Source of the DNA: Bacillus_BD oryzisoli
Lineage (GTDB): Bacteria; Bacillota; Bacilli; Bacillales; Cytobacillaceae
Length of the DNA stretch: 64,000 nucleotides
Reading direction: 5' to 3'
NCBI RefSeq assembly: GCF_036670025.1
Contig: NZ_CP137640.1
Coordinates: forward strand, 902,001-966,000
The notes under the pieces: generated by a model
Told to the model about the DNA's origin: nothing
Databases searched by the model: none
What the model saw: only the letters and a program-made list of their open reading frames with translations
Shown here: positions 34,068 through 41,841 of the stretch, in pieces
Layout of the letters: the number at the start of each line of letters is the position of its first letter
Position numbering within the stretch: the stretch's first letter is position 1
Position numbers and translations under genes: made by a program

Positions 34068-34823
34068 ATGATTATTTTAAAATCAGAAAGAGAAATTGAA
34101 AAGATGAAAAAGGCCGGCGAAGTCCTTGCTTCTGTACATAGGCAGTTAGCTAAAATGATTAAGCCAGGAGTGACTACGTGGGAAATCGAAGAATTTGTTG
34201 ATAAATATTTAAAGAAACAAGGAGCAGTTCCTGAGCAAAAAGGATATAGAGGATATCAATATGCTACATGTGCCAGCATAAATGATGAAATTTGTCATGG
34301 GTTTCCTAGAAAGGAGCCTTTAAAAACAGGGGATATTGTGACAATCGATATGGTTGTAAACTACAATGGTGCTTTGGCGGACTCTGCCTGGTCATATGCT
34401 GTCGGACAAATATCCGAGGAGGATGAAAGACTGTTAGATGTAACGAAAAAAGCACTTTACATTGGAATAGAGCAGGCACAAGTTGGTAATCGTATCGGTG
34501 ATATAGGTCATGCGATTCAAACCTATGTAGAAGGTGAAGGACTTTCTGTCGTTCGTGATTTTATCGGACATGGAATTGGTAATGCCATTCATGAAAAACC
34601 GGATGTTCCGCATTATGGTTTGCCGGGAAAGGGACCTCGGATTAAAGAAGGGATGGTATTTACGATTGAACCAATGGTGAATGTAGGGACATACAGAATG
34701 AAGATGGATAATAACGGATGGACATCAAGAACGGAAGACGGAAAGAATTCTGCTCAATATGAGCATACGATTGCCATTACAAAAAATGGCCCAATCATTT
34801 TAACGGATCAAGAAGAAGCCTGA
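34068..34823 (+). CDS. map: Methionine aminopeptidase type I
   Basis: 251 residues from the ATG at 34068 (MIILKSEREIEKMKKAGEV), the typical start; the ATG at 34047 has no SD, while GAGAGG precedes 34068. Metal ligands are visible: Asp in TIDMVVNYNG and ADSAW, His in GHGIGNAIHEKP, Glu in TIEPMVNVG and YEHTIAI. It removes the N-terminal Met from nascent proteins. It is not in the ribosomal-protein cluster, so it is probably a second copy. It is convergent with yfkK. Confidence 0.95.
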   Translation: MIILKSEREIEKMKKAGEVLASVHRQLAKMIKPGVTTWEIEEFVDKYLKKQGAVPEQKGYRGYQYATCASINDEICHGFPRKEPLKTGDIVTIDMVVNYNGALADSAWSYAVGQISEEDERLLDVTKKALYIGIEQAQVGNRIGDIGHAIQTYVEGEGLSVVRDFIGHGIGNAIHEKPDVPHYGLPGKGPRIKEGMVFTIEPMVNVGTYRMKMDNNGWTSRTEDGKNSAQYEHTIAITKNGPIILTDQEEA

Positions 34824-34830
34824 TTAAAAC

Positions 34831-34866
34831 GACTCATCCATGAGGATAAAGCCTCACGGATGAGTC
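34831..34866. terminator. Hairpin between convergent map and yfkK
   Basis: GACTCATCC-N-TGAGG pairs with CCTCA-N-GGATGAGTC. The T tract is clearer on the minus strand (GTTTTAATC), so it mainly serves yfkK. Confidence 0.75.
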
Positions 34867-34873
34867 CTATATG

Positions 34874-35098
34874 TTATTGTTTTCTTAAGCTGCCAAGTTC
34901 TTCAACAATCGCTTGCATTTCATTGGGACTAAAGGAATTTTTCTTCATCACTAATTCATAGATTTCCTTTAGCTCCTCATACATATTCTCGTCAAAATGA
35001 GATGGTTTAATGGCACCAAAATTTAATACATTTAGTTTTTCTTTTATTTTCTCAATCATATACTCTACATTTTCAACTGACTTTTCAGCTAAGTTCAT
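34874..35098 (-). CDS. yfkK: YfkK, DUF1128 family protein
   Basis: 74 residues. The sequence SVENVEYMIEKIKEKLNVLN, then GAIKPSHF, YEELKEIYELVMKKNSFS and MQAIVEELGSLRK is the DUF1128 signature. It is soluble, helical and of unknown function. The frame extends upstream, but GAGAGG lies 9 bases before the ATG at 35098 and the extension (CLHNIFCTARL) is not family-like. It is divergent from yfkJ, as part of the conserved yfkK-J-I-H block. Confidence 0.9.
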   Translation of the reverse strand: MNLAEKSVENVEYMIEKIKEKLNVLNFGAIKPSHFDENMYEELKEIYELVMKKNSFSPNEMQAIVEELGSLRKQ

Positions 35099-35250
35099 GG
35101 ATTTCATCCTCTCATTTAATCTTGCCGTACAGAATATATTATGCAGACAGTTGTCTAAGACAATGAAAGCAAACGACAAGGATAATCTTTCTTTTCATCT
35201 TTCCATGTTCATTAAAAAAAGTCAATAATATTAAAAAGGTGGTAAAAAAT

Positions 35251-35733
35251 ATGATACGCGTTTTATTTGTTTGCCTAGGGAATATCTGCAGATCGCCGAT
35301 GGCAGAAGCATTGTTCCGTGATCTTGTGAAAAAAGAAGGGCTGGAGGATATCATCGAAATTGACTCTGCCGGAACTGGTGATTGGCATATTGGGAACCCT
35401 CCGCATCAAGGCACAAGAGAGATTCTTAAAAAGTATCAAATTTCAGATGAAGGATTAAAAGCGAGAAAAATAACAAGTGTTGATTTGAACTTTGACTATA
35501 TTATTGGCATGGATTCAGAGAATATAAAGAATATAAAAAAGGTTGGCAACGTGCCATCACATGTCAAAGTCAAACGTCTCCTTGATTTCACAGAAGGCAA
35601 ACAAGGGATGGACGTTCCGGATCCTTATTACACCGGTAATTTCGATGAAGTGTATGAACTTGTCAAAGAAGGTACGGAGAATCTTTTAAGGGAGATAAAA
35701 AATGACTTACAGAAAAAAGGAGCAATTAAATGA
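35251..35733 (+). CDS. yfkJ: Low-molecular-weight protein tyrosine phosphatase (YfkJ)
   Basis: 160 residues. The P-loop VCLGNICRSPMAEAL carries nucleophile Cys8 and Arg14, and the general-acid Asp is in VPDPYYTG. It removes phosphate from protein tyrosine (perhaps also arginine) residues. AAGGTGG precedes the ATG at 35251; an upstream GTG in frame is within the SD region. It overlaps the next gene by four bases, so yfkJ and yfkI are coupled. Confidence 0.95.
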   Translation: MIRVLFVCLGNICRSPMAEALFRDLVKKEGLEDIIEIDSAGTGDWHIGNPPHQGTREILKKYQISDEGLKARKITSVDLNFDYIIGMDSENIKNIKKVGNVPSHVKVKRLLDFTEGKQGMDVPDPYYTGNFDEVYELVKEGTENLLREIKNDLQKKGAIK

Positions 35734-36059
35734 GCAGCTCAAAGTTTTGGAAAGGCGTCATCATTGGTGCTGTAGCCGGCGGAGTTATAAGTTTATTTGA
35801 CCGCACAACGAGAAGTTCTGTAATGGAGAGCTGTCAAAAAGCGGCAGGGAAAGTGACTCATTATGTGAAACATCCTCAGGAAGCAGTTGAATATGTAAAG
35901 GAATCAACCGGTAAAATACGTTCAACAATTGAGGGGGTCGGGGAAGAAGTTTCTTTTATTGCGGAAAAAATTGAAGAGCTGAGAGAAATCACTCCACAGG
36001 TCGTAGACGTTGTAATGGATACGAAAGAAGCATTTGTTGACAGCGAAGGGGAAAGATAG
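35730..36059 (+). CDS. yfkI: YtxH-domain protein (YfkI)
   Basis: 109 residues. A short hydrophobic glycine-rich N-terminal helix (WKGVIIGAVAGGVISLF) is followed by a long amphipathic helical region. This is the YtxH domain layout of stress-related proteins. The role is unknown. The ATGA overlap with yfkJ shows operon structure. A hairpin terminator follows directly. Confidence 0.85.
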   Translation: MSSSKFWKGVIIGAVAGGVISLFDRTTRSSVMESCQKAAGKVTHYVKHPQEAVEYVKESTGKIRSTIEGVGEEVSFIAEKIEELREITPQVVDVVMDTKEAFVDSEGER

Positions 36060-36080
36060 GCAGATATCTTCCCCTTTTTA
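36047..36080 (+). terminator. Terminator after yfkI
   Basis: GGGGAAAGATA pairs with TATCTTCCCC (one bulged A), then T5. The stem includes the yfkI stop codon. Confidence 0.75.
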
Positions 36081-36202
36081 ATTATTAAAAAAATTTCGGG
36101 AGGATTTTGATTCAAAATAAATATTTTTCATGAAAGATTAGCAGTCTAAGAAAGGAATATGGTTCATTACGATAAAATGGGAAGGTGGGCTTAAGAAAAA
36201 TA

Positions 36203-37012
36203 ATGACATTAGTAAAGCATTTATGGAAAAACTTTATGGAAGATGATGTTTTTGGTATTGCTGCTCAATTATCGTATTTTTTTCTGCTTTCCTTATTTCC
36301 GCTCCTTATTTTTTTAATGACCTTATTTCCCTACTTACCCATTACCGAAGAAGACTTGCTTATTTTGTTTCGTGATTTTGCTCCCAGTGGGACAATGGAA
36401 TTAATAGAATCAAATCTTGAACAAGTATCACAAAAAAATGGCGCCCTGCTGTCATTTGGAGTGATTGGAACAATATGGTCCGCTTCCAATGGAATTAATG
36501 CAATTGTTAAAGCATTAAACAAGGCCTATGAGGTGGAGGAAGGGCGCTCCTTTCTCAGGACGAGATTCATGTCGATTGTCTTAACATTTGCTATGATTTT
36601 AGTTATCGTCGTGGCACTGATTTTGCCTGTGTTCGGGAAACATATTGGGACGGTTCTTTTCGCTCAATTAGAGCTATCAGCACAGTTTATTTCAGTCTGG
36701 AACGCTTTACGCTGGCTAGTTAGTTCAATTATTATTTTTGTCATATTTATCGGCCTTTATTGGTTGGCGCCAAGTAAGAAATTTGCCTGCCGAAGTGCTA
36801 TTCCTGGAGCCGCGTTTGCTACAATCGGTTGGATTCTGACTTCGTTTGCCTTTTCGTATTATGTGAGTAATTTTGGCAATTACTCAGCTACCTATGGCAG
36901 TATTGGAGCTATCATTGTATTAATGGTCTGGTTTTATATTTCGGGAGTTATTATTATCATCGGAGGAGAGGTAAATGCCTTTTTCAGCAATCGAATAAAG
37001 GAGGATTGTTAA
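36203..37012 (+). CDS. yfkH: YihY/BrkB-family membrane protein (YfkH)
   Basis: About 269 residues with six hydrophobic segments. Family landmarks are EDDVFGIAAQLSYFFLLSLF, FGVIGTIWSASNGINAIVKA and the late NYSATYGSIGAIIVLMVWF. Once named ribonuclease BN in error, the family is of uncertain, possibly transport, function. Start choice is unclear: the ATG at 36203 has AAGGTGGG 14 bases upstream, whereas a GTG at 36185 overlaps that SD. It is the last gene of the conserved yfk block. Confidence 0.88.
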   Translation: MTLVKHLWKNFMEDDVFGIAAQLSYFFLLSLFPLLIFLMTLFPYLPITEEDLLILFRDFAPSGTMELIESNLEQVSQKNGALLSFGVIGTIWSASNGINAIVKALNKAYEVEEGRSFLRTRFMSIVLTFAMILVIVVALILPVFGKHIGTVLFAQLELSAQFISVWNALRWLVSSIIIFVIFIGLYWLAPSKKFACRSAIPGAAFATIGWILTSFAFSYYVSNFGNYSATYGSIGAIIVLMVWFYISGVIIIIGGEVNAFFSNRIKEDC

Positions 37013-37103
37013 GCTTCCTCTAATTACCTCCATTAATTCCTTCACTGCGGTTAAAAATAGAAAGGGGATTAGGAACCCATTACTATTTATAGGAGGAATT
37101 CAG

Positions 37104-37211
37104 ATGACAAAGCATACGAAAAAAGATGGCGGCACAAAGCAGCAAAAAAATAAAGGCGGTTCAAGTAAAAAAACGTCCGGGTCTGCAAATGGCTCAAATG
37201 GATATCACTAA
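37104..37211 (+). CDS. Very small Lys/Gly/Ser-rich protein, 35 residues
   Basis: It starts MTKHTKKDGG and ends SGSANGSNGYH. It is extremely hydrophilic with no predicted fold. A perfect SD (ATAGGAGGAATT) and a strong terminator 4 bases after the stop make it a convincing gene despite its length. Low-complexity Gly/Ser/Lys composition resembles small spore or coat-associated peptides, but no family is recognised. Confidence 0.6.
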   Translation: MTKHTKKDGGTKQQKNKGGSSKKTSGSANGSNGYH

Positions 37212-37215
37212 AAGC

Positions 37216-37247
37216 AAAAAAGGTCTGGATTCCTCCAGACCTTTTTT
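37216..37247. terminator. Terminator shared by the 35-residue gene and pfeT
   Basis: 14-bp stem AAAAAAGGTCTGGA/TCCAGACCTTTTTT with a TTCC loop, between convergent genes. Confidence 0.92.
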
Positions 37248-37257
37248 AGGACTGTTC

Positions 37258-39180
37258 TTAAGAGCGAAGTAATCGTAAGCCGTTTAATATAACTAATATC
37301 GTACTTCCTTCGTGGCCGATGACACCTAATGGCAGATCAACTGCCTGTAGAAAATTCGAGCAAATAAGTAAGATAATCACACTGATTGAAAAAATAACAT
37401 TCTGTTTGACAATTTTGTTCATCCTTTGCGAAAGGCGGATCGCTTCTGAAATTCGCGGTAAATCATTTTTCATGAGAACGACGTCGGCGGTTTCAAGAGC
37501 CACATCGGTTCCGCCGCCCATCGCAATGCCTACATTGGCTGTAGCAAGGGCAGGGGCATCATTGATCCCATCACCAACCATGGCAACATTGCCGTATTTC
37601 TCTTTTAACTTTTTAACATACTCCACTTTATTTTCCGGCAGACATTCAGCAATATATTCATCCACATGGCATTCTGAAGAAATAGCCTGCGCTGTACTTG
37701 AACTGTCACCAGTTAACATGATTGTATAAATTCCTTGAGCTTTTAATTGATCGATTGCTTTTTTCGTTTCTTCGCGAACAATATCCTTTAAGGCAATTAA
37801 CGCTGCAAGCTGATTTCCTTTTTGAACATAGACAACCGTTTTTCCTTCTGCTTGAAGTTTGTTAACCGTAAGGTCAGCTATTTGATCAGCTTCAGCCTGT
37901 TCAACAAATCCTGCTTTACCAATTTTCCATTCTTCCTTGTTGATGACCGCCTTCACTCCCCAACCTGGAACATCTTCAATTCCGTCAGGGTCTATAAGTC
38001 TTGCTGATAATTTTTTCTTCGCATAATTGACAATGGCACTTGCGAGAGGATGATTGGAATGACTTTCAATTGAAGCGGCAATAAGTAATACTTCATTCTC
38101 ATCCAATCCATTATTGACAATTACATTGGTTACCTCCGGCTTGCCTTTTGTCAATGTCCCTGTTTTGTCAAAGGCAATGGCCTTGATATGATTTAAATTT
38201 TCTAAATGAACTCCGCCTTTAAAAAGGATTCCATGTTTGGCGCCATTTGAGATCGCTGATAAGGTTGCAGGCATAATGGAAGACACAAGCGCGCACGGTG
38301 AAGCGACGACAAGCAATACCATTGCCCGGTAAAAAGTTTCGTTCCAGCTCCACCCGAGTAAAAAATGTGGAAGAAACATCATGACAGCTACGGTTGCAAG
38401 AACAATTTTTACGTAATTCCCTTCAAAGCGTTCAATAAATTGCTGCGATGGGGACTTTTCGCTTTGTGCTGATTGTACTAAATCAATGATTTTTTGGAAT
38501 AATGTTTCATTTGCCTGTTTGGTAATTTCCACTGTAATCGAACCATTTAAATTAACTGTGCCAGCAAAAATATGATCCTGATATTGTTTTGCAACCGGAA
38601 TGGATTCTCCAGTAATGGCGGCTTCATCTATCGTTGTAAATCCCTTCAATATTGTGCCGTCGGAAGGGACTCTTTCCCCAGGCTTAATGAGTATCTGATC
38701 GCCTATTTTTAATTCGGCTACACTGACCCGTTCTTCCAGCCCATTTGTTACCCGCAATGCTTCTTCAGGCTGCAGCTTCATTAATGAAGAAATTTCTTTA
38801 TTGCTTTTATTCATTGTGTAAGTTTCTAAAGCACCGCTTAAGGCGAAGATAAAGATTAAGATGCAGCCTTCCGTCCAATAGCCAATAATGGCAGACCCAA
38901 TTGCGGCAAAAATCATCAGCATTTCGACATTGAGCTCTTTATTCTCAATGGTCGCTTCAATCCCTTCTTTTGCCTTTGCAAACCCCCCAATGATAAATGC
39001 GGCGATATATATAATCACGGATAATGCTTCATGGCCGTTTTTGTTAAGAATCCAGCCGATTAAAATAAATATTCCACATACTATAGCAGCAATTAACTCC
39101 CAATTGACTTTAGCCTTTTCCAAAAGACTCTCGTGTGAAATTGTCTCACTGCTTTCTAAGACTTGGACCTTTGTCTCCAT
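37258..39180 (-). CDS. pfeT: P1B-type metal-transporting ATPase, PfeT/ZosA-like
   Basis: 640 residues with no N-terminal heavy-metal-binding domain. Signatures are LTGESIPV-type TGES (AITGESIPVA), the TM metal motif SPC (VVASPCALVSS) in place of CPC, phosphorylation Asp in AFDKTGTLTKG, HP motif SHPL, and GDGINDAPAL. An SPC motif marks the P1B-4 group, whose B. subtilis member PfeT (formerly ZosA/YkvW) exports Fe2+. The start at 39180 follows AAAGGGGGAATT; the upstream in-frame ATG at 39216 has no SD. Zn2+ or Co2+ transport remains possible. Confidence 0.88.
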   Translation of the reverse strand: METKVQVLESSETISHESLLEKAKVNWELIAAIVCGIFILIGWILNKNGHEALSVIIYIAAFIIGGFAKAKEGIEATIENKELNVEMLMIFAAIGSAIIGYWTEGCILIFIFALSGALETYTMNKSNKEISSLMKLQPEEALRVTNGLEERVSVAELKIGDQILIKPGERVPSDGTILKGFTTIDEAAITGESIPVAKQYQDHIFAGTVNLNGSITVEITKQANETLFQKIIDLVQSAQSEKSPSQQFIERFEGNYVKIVLATVAVMMFLPHFLLGWSWNETFYRAMVLLVVASPCALVSSIMPATLSAISNGAKHGILFKGGVHLENLNHIKAIAFDKTGTLTKGKPEVTNVIVNNGLDENEVLLIAASIESHSNHPLASAIVNYAKKKLSARLIDPDGIEDVPGWGVKAVINKEEWKIGKAGFVEQAEADQIADLTVNKLQAEGKTVVYVQKGNQLAALIALKDIVREETKKAIDQLKAQGIYTIMLTGDSSSTAQAISSECHVDEYIAECLPENKVEYVKKLKEKYGNVAMVGDGINDAPALATANVGIAMGGGTDVALETADVVLMKNDLPRISEAIRLSQRMNKIVKQNVIFSISVIILLICSNFLQAVDLPLGVIGHEGSTILVILNGLRLLRS

Positions 39181-39506
39181 TTTAATTCCCCCTTTTTTCT
39201 TTTCTACTATTTTCATACTAAAAAATTCTTAATTGAGAAAAAGAATCAGAATCAATACCCTTAAAAAACACGAAAGCTGCCACCAGGCCGGTGACAGCAA
39301 AAAGAAGAACTTTTTTTATATTATTTCAACTTTACCATACAAAGGCTGTTTTAGAAAAGAAAGATGCCTTATAATAAAAAATGGAAATTTTTATCTATTA
39401 TATGGTCCTGTGTGGGTTTTAGTTACATATTTTTTCAATCATGATTGGTTTTGTGAAATGTACTTGGATATGATACAGGATAGAAGTTCACTCTCAAAGG
39501 AAAGGA
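39181..39506. other. Intergenic region between divergent pfeT and the antiporter gene
   Basis: About 325 AT-rich bases with one hairpin (GCTG-N-CACC/GGTG-N-CAGC at 39276-39298). It must contain the pfeT promoter. There is no convincing PerR or Fur box; ATTGA/TCAAT ends around 39233-39257 are only weakly symmetric. A 94-codon plus-strand frame here lacks an SD. Confidence 0.4.
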
Positions 39507-40580
39507 ATGAAATGTAAGATGGTAGATAAAGCTTTTATGCTTTTAACCTTCATTGGTGTACCATTGTCGGTTATCGGCTCGCTGATGCACTGGCCCAGCA
39601 TTTTATTATTTGTCATTTACTGTTTAACCATTGTTGCGCTGGCAAGTTTTATGGGACGGGCAACCGAAAGCTTGGCAGTAGTTGCCGGACCGCGTATCGG
39701 CGGTCTATTAAACGCAACGTTCGGAAATGCAGTAGAGTTAATTATTTCGATATTTTCATTAAAGGCAGGTCTCGTCGGCGTGGTCCTTGCTTCGTTAACA
39801 GGTTCTGTTCTAGGAAACCTTTTGCTCGTTGCCGGCCTGTCATTTTTTGTCGGAGGCGTCAAGTTTAAACGGCAGAGGTTCAATGTTTATGATGCAAGAC
39901 ATAATTCAGGACTGTTAATGTTTGCTGTCATTGTTGCTTTTGTGATTCCTGAAGTATTTTCAATGACGATGAATGAAGGGGAAACGATTGCATTAAGTGT
40001 GGGAATATCCCTTATTCTAATCGTTCTATATCTGGCTGCGCTTTTCTTCAAACTTGTCACACACCGGGGTGTTTATCAGCCTAAGGAAGACAGAGGAGAG
40101 AATCATCATGAAGAGGAGCCTGAATGGGGGAAAGGGAAAGCCATTGCTATTCTTGCCCTTGCAACGGTAGCTGTTGCCTACGTTTCTGAGAATCTGGTCC
40201 ATACATTTGAGGCTGTAGCAGAATCGTTCGGCTGGACAGAGTTATTTATCGGGGTAATTATTGTGGCAATTGTCGGAAATGCAGCTGAACACGCTTCTGC
40301 AATTCTAATGGCTTTGAAAAATAAAATGGATATTGCTGTGGAAATAGCAATTGGTTCAACATTACAGGTATCGATGTTTGTTGCTCCTGTTCTGGTGTTA
40401 ATCTCGCTTTTGTTTCCCGTCAATATGCCGCTCATCTTTACATTACCTGAACTCATATCAATGGCATCAGCCGTATTATTAATGGTTGTTATTTCAAATG
40501 ACGGTGAATCAAACTGGTTTGAGGGAGCTACTTTGCTGGCAGCCTATTTTATTATGGGAATAGGTTTTTATCTCTTATAA
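39507..40580 (+). CDS. chaA: Ca2+/H+ antiporter, CaCA family (YfkE)
   Basis: 357 residues with about eleven helices. The two inverted alpha-repeats each carry the ion-binding motif: GNAVELIISIFSLKAG (about 74-89) and GNAAEHASAI (about 252-261). An acidic/His loop (EDRGENHHEEEPEWG) lies between the halves. It exports Ca2+ in exchange for protons; the B. subtilis homologue is YfkE. The ATG at 39507 uses the first AAAGG; the ATG at 39519 is an alternative. Confidence 0.93.
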   Translation: MKCKMVDKAFMLLTFIGVPLSVIGSLMHWPSILLFVIYCLTIVALASFMGRATESLAVVAGPRIGGLLNATFGNAVELIISIFSLKAGLVGVVLASLTGSVLGNLLLVAGLSFFVGGVKFKRQRFNVYDARHNSGLLMFAVIVAFVIPEVFSMTMNEGETIALSVGISLILIVLYLAALFFKLVTHRGVYQPKEDRGENHHEEEPEWGKGKAIAILALATVAVAYVSENLVHTFEAVAESFGWTELFIGVIIVAIVGNAAEHASAILMALKNKMDIAVEIAIGSTLQVSMFVAPVLVLISLLFPVNMPLIFTLPELISMASAVLLMVVISNDGESNWFEGATLLAAYFIMGIGFYLL

Positions 40581-40630
40581 AGAAGACTTCCATCAGTGAG
40601 GGTTTTTCTTCATCCCCCACTGATGGTTAG

Positions 40631-40752
40631 TCACGCAGAGCCTGATTGGCTTTTCTAAGGGCTGAAGCCCTAAGAAAAGACCTTATCGCACTTATCACAC
40701 AGAGCCTGACTGACTTTTCTAAGAGCTGAAGCTCTAAGAAAAGATCTTGTCG
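40631..40752. repeat. Tandem pair of about 58-base hairpin units
   Basis: Two copies (40631-40688 and 40695-40752, period 64) differ at 7 of 58 positions. Each holds a stem CTTTTCT-A-AG(G/A)GCT facing AGC(C/T)CT-A-AGAAAAG. The G-to-A change in one arm is matched by C-to-T in the other, so pairing is kept. Confidence 0.85.
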
Positions 40753-40759
40753 GACCTTT

Positions 40760-40831
40760 ACGGGCAGTTGATCTCCCACCTATCCTCTTTTGTATCCTCA
40801 TGAATCTTGAGGTGGGAGTCTTACTGCCCGT
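40760..40831. repeat. Long interrupted inverted repeat
   Basis: ACGGGCAGT (40760-40768) and CTCCCACCT (40773-40781) pair exactly with AGGTGGGAG (40810-40818) and ACTGCCCGT (40823-40831) across a 28-base loop. It lies right after the tandem hairpins and before the yfkD leader. No coding content. Confidence 0.85.
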
Positions 40832-40952
40832 TAAGAGTGGGATAAAAAGTTTTCAAGTAAAATATTCTTCTTCACATGGATAATCTCTATAAACTCCGAA
40901 AACAATATACTTGATGGAATTCAGCCTGTTATATTGAAAGGAGTTCTTTATC

Positions 40953-41774
40953 GTGAAGAAAAAACTGATTTATGCGATTATCGGATTTGTTGTCATGCTT
41001 TCTTTCCTGCCTTTTGCTAAAGCAGAAAAGCAGCAGGAAAAAGCAGAGCAGCCTCCAAAACAGACGATTTCGGTGCCGAGTTCGGTTATGAATATCGCAA
41101 AAGATAATACATATCCAAACCCTACTGTTGATATGCCGAGATTAGAACCTAGTGACTTGACGAAAGAACTTATTGATTCATCTAAAGTAAAAATTGAAAA
41201 TCCCGATCTTATACGTATGTTGAACGAAACAACGGTGAACAGTACGCCCTTTGCCATTGGCTATCGCGCGATTGTATACCTTGGGCAATGGCCGCTAAAT
41301 TATGAATCAGTAGAAACGGCTCCAAATTGGGAATATCAAAAAATTAATACAAATTATTATGATAATCGCGGAGGAAAAACTCCTTACCAGATTCATTATG
41401 TACAGGAAGCACAGAAAATGATCCGAGGCGGATTAACGGCAAAGGTAGCAAATACAGAAGAAGTAAAAAATATGATGATGATCAAGGCGATGCAAAAGTC
41501 TGGTTTGCCCTTATCCTTTGAAACCGTTATTGGCGGCGGGACAAAAAAAGATCAAATATACAATGTGCCACCGAAAATGCTCGGATATTTACATGCATTT
41601 GCACCTGCTGTAAACGAGAAAGGGAAAATAACGTATGGTGAAGTGTATTTAATGCTAAAAGGTGGTAAAAAGATGATTGTGATTAAAAATGTAACCTCAC
41701 AGGGGATCAGTGCTTGGATTCCAATTCAAGACCATGTCTCATTCGGATTTATCGCGAGCGAACATCCACGATAA
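40953..41774 (+). CDS. yfkD: YfkD-family secreted or membrane-anchored protein
   Basis: 273 residues with a GTG start behind AAAGGAG. An N-terminal signal segment (residues 5-24, LSFLPFAKAEK) is followed by a Gln/Glu/Pro-rich linker, then a conserved domain of about 200 residues (YLGQWPLNYESVETAPNWEY, INTNYYDNRGG). It matches the YfkD family by position and overall look; its role is unknown, with sporulation links in B. subtilis as I recall. A family B palindrome begins at the first base after the stop. Confidence 0.82.
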   Translation: MKKKLIYAIIGFVVMLSFLPFAKAEKQQEKAEQPPKQTISVPSSVMNIAKDNTYPNPTVDMPRLEPSDLTKELIDSSKVKIENPDLIRMLNETTVNSTPFAIGYRAIVYLGQWPLNYESVETAPNWEYQKINTNYYDNRGGKTPYQIHYVQEAQKMIRGGLTAKVANTEEVKNMMMIKAMQKSGLPLSFETVIGGGTKKDQIYNVPPKMLGYLHAFAPAVNEKGKITYGEVYLMLKGGKKMIVIKNVTSQGISAWIPIQDHVSFGFIASEHPR

Positions 41775-41841
41775 GGTGTCAGGCACCACAAAAAGACAAA
41801 AGACTGTTATTTGTCTATATGTGGTGCCTGATACCATTTTT
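41775..41841. repeat. Palindromic repeat, family B copy 2, between convergent genes
   Basis: GGTGTCAGGCACCACA pairs with TGTGGTGCCTGATACC, with an inner GACAAA/TTTGTC pairing. It is followed by T7 on the plus strand. It fills the whole gap between the yfkD and yfkAB stop codons. Confidence 0.92.

Noticed and set aside
39220..39260. PerR or Fur box for pfeT
   Set aside because: Symmetry is poor and there is no 7-1-7 match; only ATTGA/TCAAT ends agree.
39233..39517. 94-codon plus-strand frame upstream of the Ca2+/H+ antiporter
   Set aside because: It has no SD, an odd composition, overlaps the antiporter start and lies in AT-rich promoter DNA.
40760..40831. Guide-RNA end of an IS605/TnpB element
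   Set aside because: The hairpin layout is only vaguely similar, and no tnpA or tnpB remnant is present nearby.
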